Shown: positions 25,413-35,081 of the stretch, in pieces
Layout: each line of letters begins with the position of its first letter
How positions within the stretch are numbered: position 1 is the first letter of the stretch
Source of the DNA: Rhodalgimonas zhirmunskyi
Lineage (GTDB): Bacteria; Pseudomonadota; Alphaproteobacteria; Rhodobacterales; Rhodobacteraceae
DNA: 64,000 nucleotides
Direction of reading: 5' to 3'
Assembly (NCBI GenBank): GCA_030848925.1
Contig: JANFFA010000001.1
Span: 930,001-994,000, forward strand
The notes under the pieces: generated by a model
What the model was told of the DNA's origin: nothing
Database searches by the model: none
Seen by the model: the letters and a program-made list of their open reading frames with translations, nothing else
Program-made: the position numbers and the translations under genes

Positions 25413-26236
25413 CAGATGTCCCCTGCCCTCACACGTTTCAGAAATGGCTCAAAGCCCCGTTCACTCATCCAGAAGCGCACAAGGTTGTCGACGCCGCGCG
25501 ATGTCAGCGTCGCGCCCGAAAGCGCATCCACGTAGTAGTCACGCCCCTCGGGCGGGGGCGATTTGGCGACTGTGATCGCCAGCTCGCCCGCCCCATCCTC
25601 GGTGCGCAGCTTCTTGTCACGCCAAAGCGCTTTCCAGCGCGGATTGTCCACCTCGGCGCCAAGACCGGGCGTTTCGGCCTGATCATAGAATTGCAGACCG
25701 TAGATCGTGTTGCCGTCTTCCTCGATGGCGATGAAGCCATAGAGCGTGGACCACAGGCCGTATCCGTAAACCGGCAGGATCACCTTATCGAGCGCGCCAT
25801 CCGCGTCCCGCAGAAGGTAAACGGTCACGTATTTTGCCTGCCGCCCGATGCTTGCAGGATCGTCTTGCAGCGGGATCGACAGGGTCAGATCATCAGCCGC
25901 AGCACGATCGTCGAATTTGTAAGGATCGAACTGATCGGTGAATTCACCGGTGGACAGCTCTAGCACATGGGGTTCGAACGCCTCGAAGCTTTTGGCGACG
26001 TCGATGCCCTGTTCGTAAAGGCCCGCGACCTGAATGATGTTGACTTGCTTGTCGAGGGCGGCGTTGCGCTCTTGCAAGGGGCGCAGCGCCACTGCGGCGG
26101 CAGACACGACCATCGACGCAACAAGGCACAGGCCAAGCGCAACAGTGACTGTCTTCGCGGTGCCATCTGGAGACGCATCCAGAAACCGACGGATCGGGTT
26201 TTTGGACGTGTTGATTTGAGTGTCCTGGTCAGGCAT
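25412..26236 (-). CDS. nqrC: Na+-NQR subunit C
   Basis: A 274-residue subunit with one N-terminal membrane helix (about 30-52) and a periplasmic FMN domain. The flavinylation motif is [13 protein letters not shown], with the acceptor Thr near residue 243. FMN is attached covalently there by ApbE, whose gene lies divergently at 28945. It overlaps nqrB by eight bases. Confidence 0.96.
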   Translation of the reverse strand: MPDQDTQINTSKNPIRRFLDASPDGTAKTVTVALGLCLVASMVVSAAAVALRPLQERNAALDKQVNIIQVAGLYEQGIDVAKSFEAFEPHVLELSTGEFTDQFDPYKFDDRAAADDLTLSIPLQDDPASIGRQAKYVTVYLLRDADGALDKVILPVYGYGLWSTLYGFIAIEEDGNTIYGLQFYDQAETPGLGAEVDNPRWKALWRDKKLRTEDGAGELAITVAKSPPPEGRDYYVDALSGATLTSRGVDNLVRFWMSERGFEPFLKRVRAGDI

Positions 26237-27428
26237 TGCGACGCGCCCTCCTGCGGATATTGGCCTGCACGACGAAGTAGTCGATCAGCGGAGCAAAGAC
26301 ATTGCCGAACAGGATCGCCAGCATCATGCCTTCGGGGAAGGCCGGGTTTACCACCCGGATCATCACCACCATGAACCCGATCAGCGCACCATAGATATAG
26401 CGGCCAAGGTTGGTATGAGAGCCCGACACCGGCTCGGTCACCATGAAGACGAGGCCAAAGGCGTAGCCGCCCATGACAAGATGCCAGTACCAAGGCGTCG
26501 CGAAGGCCGGGTTGCTGTCGGATCCGATCCAGTTCAGCAGCGATGAAAAGGCGATCATGCCGACAAGACAGCCCACCACCATCCGATAATTGGCAATCCG
26601 CGTGGCCAGAAGGAAGGCCAGACCAAGCAGACAGGCGATGGTCGATGTTTCACCCATCGAACCCTGAATGGTGCCGACAAAGGAATCCATCCAGGTGATG
26701 CCATACCCCGGCAGGGCCGCTGGCCCTTCCGAGGCCGTCACCGCAAGCGCCGTCGCGCCCGAGAAGCCGTCTACCGGTGTCCAGATCGTATCACCGGACA
26801 TATAGGCAGGATAAGCAAAATACAGGAACGCCCGCCCCACAAGCGCGGGATTGAGGAAGTTCTTGCCCGTACCGCCGAACACTTCCTTGCCGATGACCAC
26901 GCCAAATGAAATGCCCAAGGCCACCTGCCAAAGCGGCGTCGAAGCTGGCAAGATCAGCGTGTAAAGCATTGAGGTAACGAGAAAACCTTCGTTCACCTCA
27001 TGTCGGCGCATTGTGGCGAAAAGCACTTCCCAAGCGCCGCCCGCAAGCAGCGTGACGATATAAATCGGCAAGAAATACAGCAGCCCGTGCAACATGTTGG
27101 CGATCGGGTTGGCCGGGTTGAAGCCGATGCCCAGCGCCTCGATGATCCCAGCGCGCCAACCGCTCGCGCCGAATTCGGCAATGGCGAGGTTGGTCTGAAG
27201 CCCGGTGTTGTAAAGCGCGAACAGAACGCAAGGCACCGTCGCCAGCACGACATAGGTCATGATCCGCTTCATATCGATGTACGAACGCGCATGCGGCGCG
27301 GCTGTCGTCACCGTTTTGGGCGTATAGAGGAAGCTCTCCACCATCTCGTAGACAGGAAAGTATTTCTCGTATTTGCCGCCCTTGGTGAATTGCGGCTCGA
27401 TACGGTCGAAAAAGCTGCGCAGGCCCAT
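26229..27428 (-). CDS. nqrB: Na+-NQR subunit B
   Basis: A 399-residue polytopic subunit, the main Na+ channel of the complex. The covalent FMN site is in DGFSGATALAVTA (Thr near 226). KYFPVYEMVESFLYTPKTVT at residues 19-38 and FGGTGKNFLNPALVGRAFLY are family hallmarks. The ATG is three bases from the nqrA stop. Confidence 0.97.
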   Translation of the reverse strand: MGLRSFFDRIEPQFTKGGKYEKYFPVYEMVESFLYTPKTVTTAAPHARSYIDMKRIMTYVVLATVPCVLFALYNTGLQTNLAIAEFGASGWRAGIIEALGIGFNPANPIANMLHGLLYFLPIYIVTLLAGGAWEVLFATMRRHEVNEGFLVTSMLYTLILPASTPLWQVALGISFGVVIGKEVFGGTGKNFLNPALVGRAFLYFAYPAYMSGDTIWTPVDGFSGATALAVTASEGPAALPGYGITWMDSFVGTIQGSMGETSTIACLLGLAFLLATRIANYRMVVGCLVGMIAFSSLLNWIGSDSNPAFATPWYWHLVMGGYAFGLVFMVTEPVSGSHTNLGRYIYGALIGFMVVMIRVVNPAFPEGMMLAILFGNVFAPLIDYFVVQANIRRRARRNA

Positions 27429-27431
27429 CGC

Positions 27432-28787
27432 TCAGCCCTCCCTTTCGATCTTGGTCAGGCAGTCGCGCAGCGCCATGCCGTATTCATATTTCGCCGGGCA
27501 GGCAAACCCGCACAGCCCGAGATCTTCTTCATCCAGTTCCAGCACGCCGAGCGCCTGAGCCTGATCGGTATCCATCACCAGAAGCGAGCGCAAAAGCTGA
27601 GTCGGCAGGAAATCCTGTGGCATCAGCGTCTCGAATGTGCCTGTCGGCACCATGGCGCGACGACCACCGTTGAGGTTCGTCGTCAGCTTGTAAAGCTTTT
27701 TGGACAGCGCAGAGCCCAGCACAGGCTGCACCGCATATTTCGAAGCCATCGGGCGAATCCAGCCCATGGCGATTTGCGTGTGATCTTCTTCCATCAGAGT
27801 GATCTGACGGGCATAGCGCCCAAGGTAGGCGTCAATGCCCTCGCCTGCGCGTCCGCTCAAAACAGAGCCCGAGATCATACGCATCGGCGGGCCACCCGCA
27901 TTATCGCCCTTGCAAAGCTCGGCCATCGAAGCCCCGACAGGCACCCGAACCAAACGCGGCGGGCTTGCCAGCGGACCGACAATAGCGATGACGCGGCTCA
28001 TATCCAGACGCCCGGTCAGCATCAGCCGCCCGATCGCGATGACATCCTGATATCCGATGGTCCAGACGATCCGATTGATCGTCGGCGGCTCAAGAAAATG
28101 CATGTGTGTGCCCGACAATCCCGCCGGGTGCGGCCCCTTGAAGGTCGCAACGCTTACGCCGGACACATCCTTGCCCGGCACCTCTGCGTCCGGGGCATGG
28201 CACAGCCAAGTGGTGCCTTCGCTCAGGCAGGCAACGGCCTCAAGCCCGCGAACGAAGGCCTCGGGTTCGGCCGCGATGATCGGCGCGGGGTCAGGCGCAA
28301 GCGGTTCGGTATCCATCGCGTTGACATAAATCGCCGAAGGACGGCTGCTGACCTCGGGAACCTTGGAATAGGGCCGCGTGCGAAATGCGGGCCATAGCCC
28401 CGCCGCGCACAGGCGCTCGGCCACGCCTTCGCCGGTTTTTTCATCGCCGATGCCCGAGAAGTCCAGCGGCTCGGCTGCGGCCGAATCCACATCGATCTCG
28501 ATGCTGACAAGCTTGCGACGCGCGCCCCGGTTGATCGCCTTGATTCGTCCAGACACCGGCGCAGTGACCGGGGCTTCGGGGGTGTCCTTGTGGGCAAAGA
28601 TTGGCGTGCCCGCGGCAACCGTGTCGCCCTCTTGCACCGCCAAACGCGGCTTCAACCCAAAGAAATCATCGCCCAGCAAGCCAACCGTGGCGATTTCAGG
28701 CTGTTCCACAGGTCCGCCTTCCACTGCTCCCGCAATCGGGAGGTCGAGGCCCTTGCTAAATGAATACGTTCGCACTTGGGTAGCCAT
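27432..28787 (-). CDS. nqrA: Na+-NQR subunit A
   Basis: A 451-residue cytoplasmic subunit without membrane helices. It begins with FSKGLDLPIAGAVEG, continues with the lipoyl-like LAVQEGDTVAAGTPIFAHKD, and ends with GLCGFACPAKYEYG. It is first in the nqrABCDEF operon. The start at ATG 28787 (MATQVRTYS) fits the family N-terminus. The frame is open 83 more codons upstream, but those residues do not match NqrA and overlap the apbE promoter region. Confidence 0.95.
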   Translation of the reverse strand: MATQVRTYSFSKGLDLPIAGAVEGGPVEQPEIATVGLLGDDFFGLKPRLAVQEGDTVAAGTPIFAHKDTPEAPVTAPVSGRIKAINRGARRKLVSIEIDVDSAAAEPLDFSGIGDEKTGEGVAERLCAAGLWPAFRTRPYSKVPEVSSRPSAIYVNAMDTEPLAPDPAPIIAAEPEAFVRGLEAVACLSEGTTWLCHAPDAEVPGKDVSGVSVATFKGPHPAGLSGTHMHFLEPPTINRIVWTIGYQDVIAIGRLMLTGRLDMSRVIAIVGPLASPPRLVRVPVGASMAELCKGDNAGGPPMRMISGSVLSGRAGEGIDAYLGRYARQITLMEEDHTQIAMGWIRPMASKYAVQPVLGSALSKKLYKLTTNLNGGRRAMVPTGTFETLMPQDFLPTQLLRSLLVMDTDQAQALGVLELDEEDLGLCGFACPAKYEYGMALRDCLTKIEREG

Positions 28788-28944
28788 CCGTTTTTTAGCC
28801 CTTATGCAACGTCTCTCGACGAAGAAGAAGCGTGCCGGGCGCATTTTTGAAACATTTATCGGTTTGCTTTCGGTTGCAGCCGTCGGCGCAAGGCAATATG
28901 CAAGCGCAGCGTTCAATGCAACCAATCTTGAGGAGGCATGTCCC

Positions 28945-29970
28945 GTGTCCGCCACCCACACTTTTTCACGGCGATCGTTCCTGATCATGTCGACGGCCGC
29001 TCTTGCCGCCTGTAAACCCGGGCGCGAAGTCCTCAAGCTGAGCGGCGCGACGATGGGAACGACCTATCATGTCGTGGCCATCGCACAGGGCAACAGCGTC
29101 GATGAAAAAGCGCTCGACGCTGCGATCCGGACCTCGTTGACCAAGGTCAACACCGAGATGTCAAACTGGGATGCGTCTTCTGAAATTTCGCGCGTCAACG
29201 CCGCTGCGACCGGCGAAACGATGCGCCTGTCGCCATCCCTGCGCAATGTCATGCAGAACGCCGAGGCCGTCCACCTCGCCAGCGACCGTCGCTTTGACGT
29301 GACTGTCGGGCCGCTGATCGACCTTTGGGGATTTGGCTCGGGCCCGGCATCGCGACGCGTGCCCGCAGATGAAGAAATCCAAACGGCACTTCAGCGGACC
29401 GGGCAGAACCGGGTGCTTTCGCTCACCGAAGCCGGGCTGAGCAAGTCTGCGCCCGGCGCTGAAATCTACCTTTCGGCAATCGGCAAAGGCTACGGCGTCG
29501 ATCGCGTTGCCGACGTGGTGCGCAGTTTCGGCGTGACGGACTTCATGGTCGAAATCGGCGGCGATCTTTATGCCTCGGGCCGTAACAGCGACGGAACGCC
29601 CTGGCGCATCGGGATCGAATCGCCGGTGGCCGGTGATCGCGCCTTGAACAGTGTCGCCAATGTCTCGGGGTATGGCATGGCCACGTCGGGCGACTACCGG
29701 AACTTCTTTGAAGCCGACGGCACCCGCTATTCGCATATCATCGACCCGACCACCGGGCGCCCGATCCTGCACGATACGGTGTCGGCCACCGTGTTGACCG
29801 AAAACGCTATGCTCGCCGATGCCTGGGCAACCGCGATGCTGGTTCTGGGGCGTGAACGCGGGCTGGAAATCGCTGAAACGCTTGATCTTGCCGTGATGTT
29901 TATCGATCGTGAAGACGGGCAAGGGTTTTCCACGGCGGCCAGCAGCCGCTACAACACCCTACAAGCCTGA
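28945..29970 (+). CDS. apbE: FAD:protein FMN transferase ApbE
   Basis: A 341-residue lipoprotein. SRRSFLIMSTAALAAC is a Tat-type signal ending in a lipobox Cys. Catalytic features are LSGATMGTTYHVVA, YLSAIGKGYGVDRVADVV, MVEIGGDLYASG, and THIIDP-like SHIIDPTTGRPI. It attaches FMN to Thr of NqrB and NqrC in the periplasm. The start is GTG 28945, with GAGGAGG eight bases upstream. It is divergent from nqrA and followed by nqrM. Confidence 0.93.
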   Translation: MSATHTFSRRSFLIMSTAALAACKPGREVLKLSGATMGTTYHVVAIAQGNSVDEKALDAAIRTSLTKVNTEMSNWDASSEISRVNAAATGETMRLSPSLRNVMQNAEAVHLASDRRFDVTVGPLIDLWGFGSGPASRRVPADEEIQTALQRTGQNRVLSLTEAGLSKSAPGAEIYLSAIGKGYGVDRVADVVRSFGVTDFMVEIGGDLYASGRNSDGTPWRIGIESPVAGDRALNSVANVSGYGMATSGDYRNFFEADGTRYSHIIDPTTGRPILHDTVSATVLTENAMLADAWATAMLVLGRERGLEIAETLDLAVMFIDREDGQGFSTAASSRYNTLQA

Positions 29971-29987
29971 CCCAAGGGAGAGACCCA

Positions 29988-30224
29988 ATGGCAACCGCAA
30001 TTCTGGCATTCGGCATCCTCTGTCTGATCATGCTGGGCATGGCGGTTGGGGTTATTTTTTCGGGTCGTCGGATCAAGGGAAGTTGCGGTGGCCTGAACGC
30101 CATCGCCGACGCCGATCATTGCCTTGTCTGCAACAAGGAAATCGATCCAGACAGCCCGTTGCGCGAGCGTTTGGCCTGCCCGCGCGCACGCAAGATACTG
30201 GAACGCGCAGAAACCCAGCCCTGA
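29988..30224 (+). CDS. nqrM: Na+-NQR maturation protein NqrM
   Basis: A 78-residue protein with one membrane helix (residues 5-25) and four conserved cysteines: KGSCGGL, HCLVCNKE and LACPRAR. NqrM is needed to place the iron between NqrD and NqrE. GGGAG precedes the ATG, and it sits 17 bases after apbE. Placement beside nqr and apbE agrees with the role. Confidence 0.92.
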   Translation: MATAILAFGILCLIMLGMAVGVIFSGRRIKGSCGGLNAIADADHCLVCNKEIDPDSPLRERLACPRARKILERAETQP

Positions 30225-30273
30225 TCGCAGGTATAATCCGGATTCCGAGCAGGATTTCGATCGCGGTGCCGGG

Positions 30274-30501
30274 TCAGCCCGGCGTCGCCATCGGCACAAA
30301 TGCCAGTATCAACAGCGCCGCCGCGGCCACCAGACCGTAAAGCCAGAGTTGCCAGCGCGGCCCTTCCGCTTTCCAAACCCGGCGATAGCGATATCCCGCC
30401 AGACAGCCCAGAACGAAAAGAAGTGTTGCGATTGTCGGCGTAAGTGGCAGCATGGATAAACTGATTATCCTCATCCTTGAGCGGTTCGGGCCATATCGCA
30501 T
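30274..30501 (-). CDS. small hypothetical membrane protein
   Basis: Up to 75 residues with two hydrophobic helices (TPTIATLLFVLGCLAGYRY and WLYGLVAAAALLILAF) joined by a basic turn with Trp residues. The composition looks real. The start is unsure: ATG 30501, 30474 or 30453 (59 residues, MLPLTP) are all in frame, and none has a good ribosome-binding site. Function unknown. It converges on nqrM and diverges from the CBS gene. Confidence 0.55.
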   Translation of the reverse strand: MRYGPNRSRMRIISLSMLPLTPTIATLLFVLGCLAGYRYRRVWKAEGPRWQLWLYGLVAAAALLILAFVPMATPG

Positions 30502-30537
30502 GACCTAAACCGACAGGACAAGCCAGGAGCGACCAAA

Positions 30538-31059
30538 ATGCCCGAATCTTACCGCCCTCCCCTGCGCAAGGACGACAAAGAAGCGCGCACCTCCAGCCAA
30601 TCGGTTTCCAGTAACACGGCCGTATCCGATTTGCGTGTCCAGCACCTGCTTGATCAGAAAGACGGCGCGCTTCACACGGTTCGCCCGCAACAAACCCTGC
30701 ACGAAGCCGTTGAACTCCTGCGTGTTCACCGAATCGGCGCCTTGATCGTGACGGATGCCAACGGAGCGCTTGTCGGCATCCTGTCCGAACGTGACATCGT
30801 GCGAAAACTGGCCGATGCCCCCGGCAAGACCCTGCCCCACAAGGTCGAAGACGTGATGACTCGCGCGGTCGAAACCTGCACGGCCGACGAGTCGCTCGTG
30901 ACGGTGCTTAAACGCATGACCAATGGCCGGTTCCGCCATATGCCCGTTGTCGAAGGCGGGACCCTCTCCGGCCTCGTAACCATAGGGGACGTCGTGCATT
31001 TTCGCCTGACACAGCTGGAAGAGGAAGCGCTTCAGATCAAACAGTTGATCGTTGGATAA
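30538..31059 (+). CDS. CBS-domain protein
   Basis: A 173-residue soluble protein with two CBS motifs: LHEAVELLRVHRIGALIVTD through GILSERDIVRKLA, and VLKRMTNGRFRHMPVVEGG through GLVTIGDVVHFRL. Such stand-alone CBS pairs bind adenosyl ligands and sense energy state. The first 35 residues are polar and disordered. AGGAG precedes the ATG. The target is unknown. Confidence 0.9.
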   Translation: MPESYRPPLRKDDKEARTSSQSVSSNTAVSDLRVQHLLDQKDGALHTVRPQQTLHEAVELLRVHRIGALIVTDANGALVGILSERDIVRKLADAPGKTLPHKVEDVMTRAVETCTADESLVTVLKRMTNGRFRHMPVVEGGTLSGLVTIGDVVHFRLTQLEEEALQIKQLIVG

Positions 31060-31150
31060 TCCGCTCAGACGGCGGACTTTCCGCCCCAAATCGGTCTAGC
31101 TATGGTCTGGACCCTGTGGGGCGCCACAGCGATGCAACGAACGCCATGAC

Positions 31151-31178
31151 TCGATCAAAACCACTACAGTTTGATCGA
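31151..31178. promoter_or_regulatory. inverted repeat TCGATCAAA-N10-TTTGATCGA upstream of acnB
   Basis: Perfect 9-bp arms at 31151-31159 and 31170-31178 lie 130 bases upstream of the acnB ATG. Downstream of it a possible promoter, TTGAAC (31199-31204) and TATACA (31220-31225), has a short 15-bp spacer. The repeat is placed where an activator or repressor could act. Its regulator is not evident. Confidence 0.5.
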
Positions 31179-31307
31179 ACTGTCAGGCGTCCTCGGACTT
31201 GAACATACCATACGCACGGTATACAAATGTACACTGATTGATATGTCGCGCCTCACAGCGTCCGACGAACACGCCAGCATCCGTCAACTCAGCAGCGGGA
31301 AATACCG

Positions 31308-34097
31308 ATGAGCCTCTATGCCAGCTACCTTGAAGAAATCGCCGCCCGTAGGGAACAGGGGCTGAACCCAAAACCGATCGACGATGGCGCCCTGCTCGCG
31401 GAAATCATCGCGCAGATCAAAGCGACAGATCACGAACATCGCGCGGATTCGCTTCATTTCTTCATCTACAACACCCTGCCCGGCACGACGAGCGCCGCAG
31501 TCGTGAAAGCCAAATTCCTCAAAGAGATCGCTCTCGGAGAAGAGACCGTCGCAGAAATCAGCCCGACCTTTGCCTTCGAGTTGCTGTCGCACATGAAGGG
31601 CGGACCGTCGGTCGAGGTGCTGCTCGACCTCGCACTGGGGGATGATCAGGACATCGCCGCGCAGGCCGCCGAAGTTCTGAAAACCCAGGTTTTCCTCTAC
31701 GAGGCCGACACCGACCGGCTGCAAAAGGCCTATAAAGCCGGCAATCCGGTCGCGGCAGACATCCTGCAGAGCTATGCCAAGGCCGAATTCTTCACCAAGC
31801 TGCCCGAGGTCGAAGAAGAGATCGAGGTCGTCACCTACATCGCCGCCGAGGGCGATATTTCGACCGACCTTCTGTCGCCCGGTAATCAGGCGCACTCTCG
31901 CGCGGACCGCGAGTTGCACGGCAAATGCATGTGCGATGAGGCGGCTCAGGAAAAGATCGAAGCGCTGAAACTTCAGCACCCGGACAAGCGCGTCATGCTG
32001 ATCGCGGAAAAAGGCACCATGGGCGTCGGCTCGTCCCGAATGTCGGGCGTCAACAACGTGGCCCTGTGGACCGGCAAACCCGCCTCTCCCTATGTGCCCT
32101 TCGTCAACATCGCGCCGGTTGTGGCGGGCACCAACGGCATTTCCCCGATCTTCCTGACCACCGTTGGCGTGACCGGCGGCATCGGGATCGACCTCAAGAA
32201 CTGGGTCCGCAAGGTAGACGCGGACGGCAAGCCGGTTCTCGATGGCGAAGGTAACCCGATCCTTGAGCAGACCTATTCGGTCGAAACCGGAACGGTTCTC
32301 AAGATCAACACCAAGACCAAGAAGCTCTATAGCGAAGACGGTAAAGAGCTGGCCGATCTCGCGGCCTCGTTCACACCGCAGAAACTGGAATTCATCCGCG
32401 CTGGCGGCTCCTATGCCATCGTTTTCGGCAAGAAGCTGCAAACCACCGCTGCCGAAATCCTCGGCGTTGAGCCGCCGCTGGTCTACGCGCCGTCCAAGGA
32501 AATCAGCCACGACGGCCAAGGCCTGACCGCGGTTGAGAAAATCTTCAACGCCAACGCTTTGGGCGTTACGCCCGGCAAAACCCTGCACTCCGGGTCGGAC
32601 GTGCGGGTCAAGGTGAACATCGTCGGCTCGCAAGACACCACCGGCCCGATGACCGCGCAAGAACTCGAAGCGATGGCCGCCACCGTGCTGTCACCCGCTG
32701 TGGACGGGGCATATCAGTCCGGCTGTCACACCGCTTCGGTCTGGGATGCCAAGGCGCAGGCCAACACGCCGAAACTCATGGCCTTCATGAACAAGTTCGG
32801 TCTTGTCACCGGCCGCGATCCGAAGGGCATCTATCATCCGATGACCGACGTGATTCACAAGGTGCTCAACGACATCACCGTGGATGACTGGGCCATCATC
32901 ATCGGCGGCGACAGCCACACCCGCATGTCCAAGGGCGTCGCCTTTGGCGCGGATTCGGGCACCGTGGCGCTGGCGCTGGCCACCGGCGAAGCCTCCATGC
33001 CGATCCCCGAGTCGGTGAAAGTCACCTTCAAGGGCGAAATGGCCGACTACATGGACTTCCGCGATGTGGTCCACGCCACGCAGGCGCAGATGCTCAAGCA
33101 GTTCGGCGACAACGTCTTCCAAGGCCGGATCATCGAAGTGCACATCGGCACCCTGCTCGCCGATCAGGCATTTACCTTCACCGACTGGACCGCAGAAATG
33201 AAGGCCAAGGCCTCGATCTGCATCTCCAACGATGACACTCTGATCGAAAGCCTCGAGATCGCCAAAAGCCGCATCCAGATCATGATCGACAAGGGTATGG
33301 AGCATGAAAACGGCATGCTGGCCAAGCTGATCAGCATCGCCGACAAGCGTATCGAACAGATCCGGTCCGGTGAAAAACCAGCGCTCAGACCCGATGACAA
33401 CGCCAAGTATTTTGCCGAGGTCGTGGTCGATTTGGATGCCATCAACGAACCGATGATCGCCGACCCGGATGTGAACAACCCCGATGTTTCAAAGCGCTAC
33501 ACCCACGACACGATCCGCCCGATCTCTTACTACGGTGCGGAAAAGAAGGTGGATTTGGGCTTTGTCGGCTCTTGCATGGTGCACAAGGGGGATATCAAGA
33601 TCGTCGCCCAGATGCTGCGCAACCTCGAAGAGGCCACCGGCAAGGTAGAGTTCAAGGCACCGCTCGTCGTGGCCGCCCCGACTTACAACATCGTCGATGA
33701 GTTGAAGGCAGAGGGTGACTGGGAAATCTTGCAGAAGTACTCGGGCTTTGAATTCGACGACCTGAACCTCAAGACCAAGGCGCGCACGGAATACGAGAAC
33801 ATCCTCTATCTCGAACGGCCCGGCTGTAACCTTTGCATGGGCAACCAGGAAAAGGCCGCCAAGGGGGATACGGTTCTGGCCACCTCGACCCGGCTCTTCC
33901 AAGGGCGCGTCGTGGCGGATTCCGACACCAAGAAGGGTGAGTCGCTGTTGGCTTCGACCCCGGTCGTGGTGCTGTCGGCCATCCTTGGCCGCACGCCGAC
34001 GCTGGCGGAATACAAGGACGCGGTGAAGGGCATTACCCTCACCAAGTTCGCCCCGCCGCTGCAAAAGCCCCTCGACAGCCTGTCGGTTCACTTCTGA
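31308..34097 (+). CDS. acnB: aconitate hydratase B
   Basis: A 929-residue bifunctional aconitase of the TCA cycle, also known to hydrate 2-methylaconitate. An N-terminal HEAT-like domain (1-160) is followed by a swivel domain and the aconitase core. VIIGGDSHTRMSKGV-type substrate residues (near 540) and cluster Cys in GFVGSCMVHKGD (near 757) and ERPGCNLCMGNQ (near 843) are seen. Length is full. It is monocistronic, with its own promoter region and a hairpin after the stop. Confidence 0.97.
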   Translation: MSLYASYLEEIAARREQGLNPKPIDDGALLAEIIAQIKATDHEHRADSLHFFIYNTLPGTTSAAVVKAKFLKEIALGEETVAEISPTFAFELLSHMKGGPSVEVLLDLALGDDQDIAAQAAEVLKTQVFLYEADTDRLQKAYKAGNPVAADILQSYAKAEFFTKLPEVEEEIEVVTYIAAEGDISTDLLSPGNQAHSRADRELHGKCMCDEAAQEKIEALKLQHPDKRVMLIAEKGTMGVGSSRMSGVNNVALWTGKPASPYVPFVNIAPVVAGTNGISPIFLTTVGVTGGIGIDLKNWVRKVDADGKPVLDGEGNPILEQTYSVETGTVLKINTKTKKLYSEDGKELADLAASFTPQKLEFIRAGGSYAIVFGKKLQTTAAEILGVEPPLVYAPSKEISHDGQGLTAVEKIFNANALGVTPGKTLHSGSDVRVKVNIVGSQDTTGPMTAQELEAMAATVLSPAVDGAYQSGCHTASVWDAKAQANTPKLMAFMNKFGLVTGRDPKGIYHPMTDVIHKVLNDITVDDWAIIIGGDSHTRMSKGVAFGADSGTVALALATGEASMPIPESVKVTFKGEMADYMDFRDVVHATQAQMLKQFGDNVFQGRIIEVHIGTLLADQAFTFTDWTAEMKAKASICISNDDTLIESLEIAKSRIQIMIDKGMEHENGMLAKLISIADKRIEQIRSGEKPALRPDDNAKYFAEVVVDLDAINEPMIADPDVNNPDVSKRYTHDTIRPISYYGAEKKVDLGFVGSCMVHKGDIKIVAQMLRNLEEATGKVEFKAPLVVAAPTYNIVDELKAEGDWEILQKYSGFEFDDLNLKTKARTEYENILYLERPGCNLCMGNQEKAAKGDTVLATSTRLFQGRVVADSDTKKGESLLASTPVVVLSAILGRTPTLAEYKDAVKGITLTKFAPPLQKPLDSLSVHF

Positions 34098-34108
34098 GAC
34101 GCATATCT

Positions 34109-34134
34109 GGCGGTCCGACATCAGTCGGGCCGCC
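34109..34134 (+). terminator. hairpin after acnB
   Basis: GGCGGTCCGAC-ATCA-GTCGGGCCGCC forms an 11-bp stem (one T-G wobble) 11 bases past the acnB stop. A pyrimidine-rich but not pure T tract follows (TCCTCTCCCC). It lies between convergent genes and probably terminates acnB weakly. Confidence 0.55.
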
Positions 34135-34247
34135 TCCTCTCCCCTCTGCCCCGCGAAACACCAGACAGACACTCCGCCCCAGTGGGCGAACTGCGCGGCC
34201 CGCACGGGCCAGTGTCTTGATGGATCAGGATCCTTGCCAGCCAAGTA

Positions 34248-35066
34248 TTAGCATGCCAACCCACGCTCTTTGAGCGCGGCAACGGTGGCGGGCAACTGCC
34301 CGAGCCTGCCCCGCACTTCAAGGATCAGGCGCGGCGATTGCTCCAAGCGGCCCAACGCGGCAAAGACCGCAGGCCAAGGCACACGCCCCTCACCGGGATG
34401 CCAGTGCCGGTCGGCCCACCCGTCGGCGTCCTGCAAATGCACATGCCCCAACAGCCCGCCCGCTTGGGCGATAAAATCCACCACTGGCGGCGCGCCATAG
34501 CACCCATGCGCCAGTTCTGCATGACCGGTATCGAGCGATAGCTTGAGGTTCGGATGGTCGATCCTCTCGACCGCCTCGCGCCGGTGACGCGGATCGGTGT
34601 CGTCGATGTTTTCCAGCATCACGATGCACCCGATATCCCCCGCCCGTGCCAGCACGGGGTCAAGACATGCGGCAATCGCTTCGATCATGCTGTCGTGGAG
34701 ATCGGGGTAGTTGTCACGGTTCAACAGGTGCCAGTAGGTGAAGGGCGAATGCACGACCATGTGACTGCCCCCCAATGCCTCGGCGATCTCAAGCCCCTTG
34801 AGCAGGCGTTGCTGGATCACCGCACGTATTTCCGCATCTGGGTTCGACAGGTCCAAGCCGAAGAACGGCCCGTGAATGCCACGCGGCCCCTCGTGCCCAG
34901 CCAAGGCCGCCTGATAATCGGCAATCAACGGGGCGCAATCCCCGGCAATCAGATCAGGCATGACAAAATCCTGAATTTCGATGGCGCGGTTCGGCTCGAA
35001 AATCCAATCGCGCAACACGTCGAGGTCAGATCGCTTGATAGCAACGCCAAGCAGGGGAAGGGACAT
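34248..35066 (-). CDS. sugar phosphate isomerase/epimerase-like TIM-barrel protein
   Basis: A 272-residue xylose-isomerase-like barrel. Metal-site residues appear in GIHGPFFGLDLSNP, MVVHSPF, IVMLENIDDTD (Glu), LSLDTGHAEL (Asp, His) and HVHLQDADG. The family includes sugar-acid isomerases, epimerases and AP-endonuclease-like folds. As the last gene of the DeoR/ABC operon it likely acts on the imported sugar or polyol derivative. The substrate cannot be read from the sequence. Confidence 0.85.
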   Translation of the reverse strand: MSLPLLGVAIKRSDLDVLRDWIFEPNRAIEIQDFVMPDLIAGDCAPLIADYQAALAGHEGPRGIHGPFFGLDLSNPDAEIRAVIQQRLLKGLEIAEALGGSHMVVHSPFTYWHLLNRDNYPDLHDSMIEAIAACLDPVLARAGDIGCIVMLENIDDTDPRHRREAVERIDHPNLKLSLDTGHAELAHGCYGAPPVVDFIAQAGGLLGHVHLQDADGWADRHWHPGEGRVPWPAVFAALGRLEQSPRLILEVRGRLGQLPATVAALKERGLAC

Positions 35067-35081
35067 GTGAAATCCTCGTGG

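Noticed and set aside
31071-31085. GGCGGA-CTT-TCCGCC hairpin after the CBS gene as terminator
   Set aside because: Only six base pairs and no T-run on either strand.
31284-32660. A 458-codon minus-strand open frame over acnB
   Set aside because: Shadow of the aconitase reading frame in high-GC DNA. The plus frame carries the cluster cysteines and full length.
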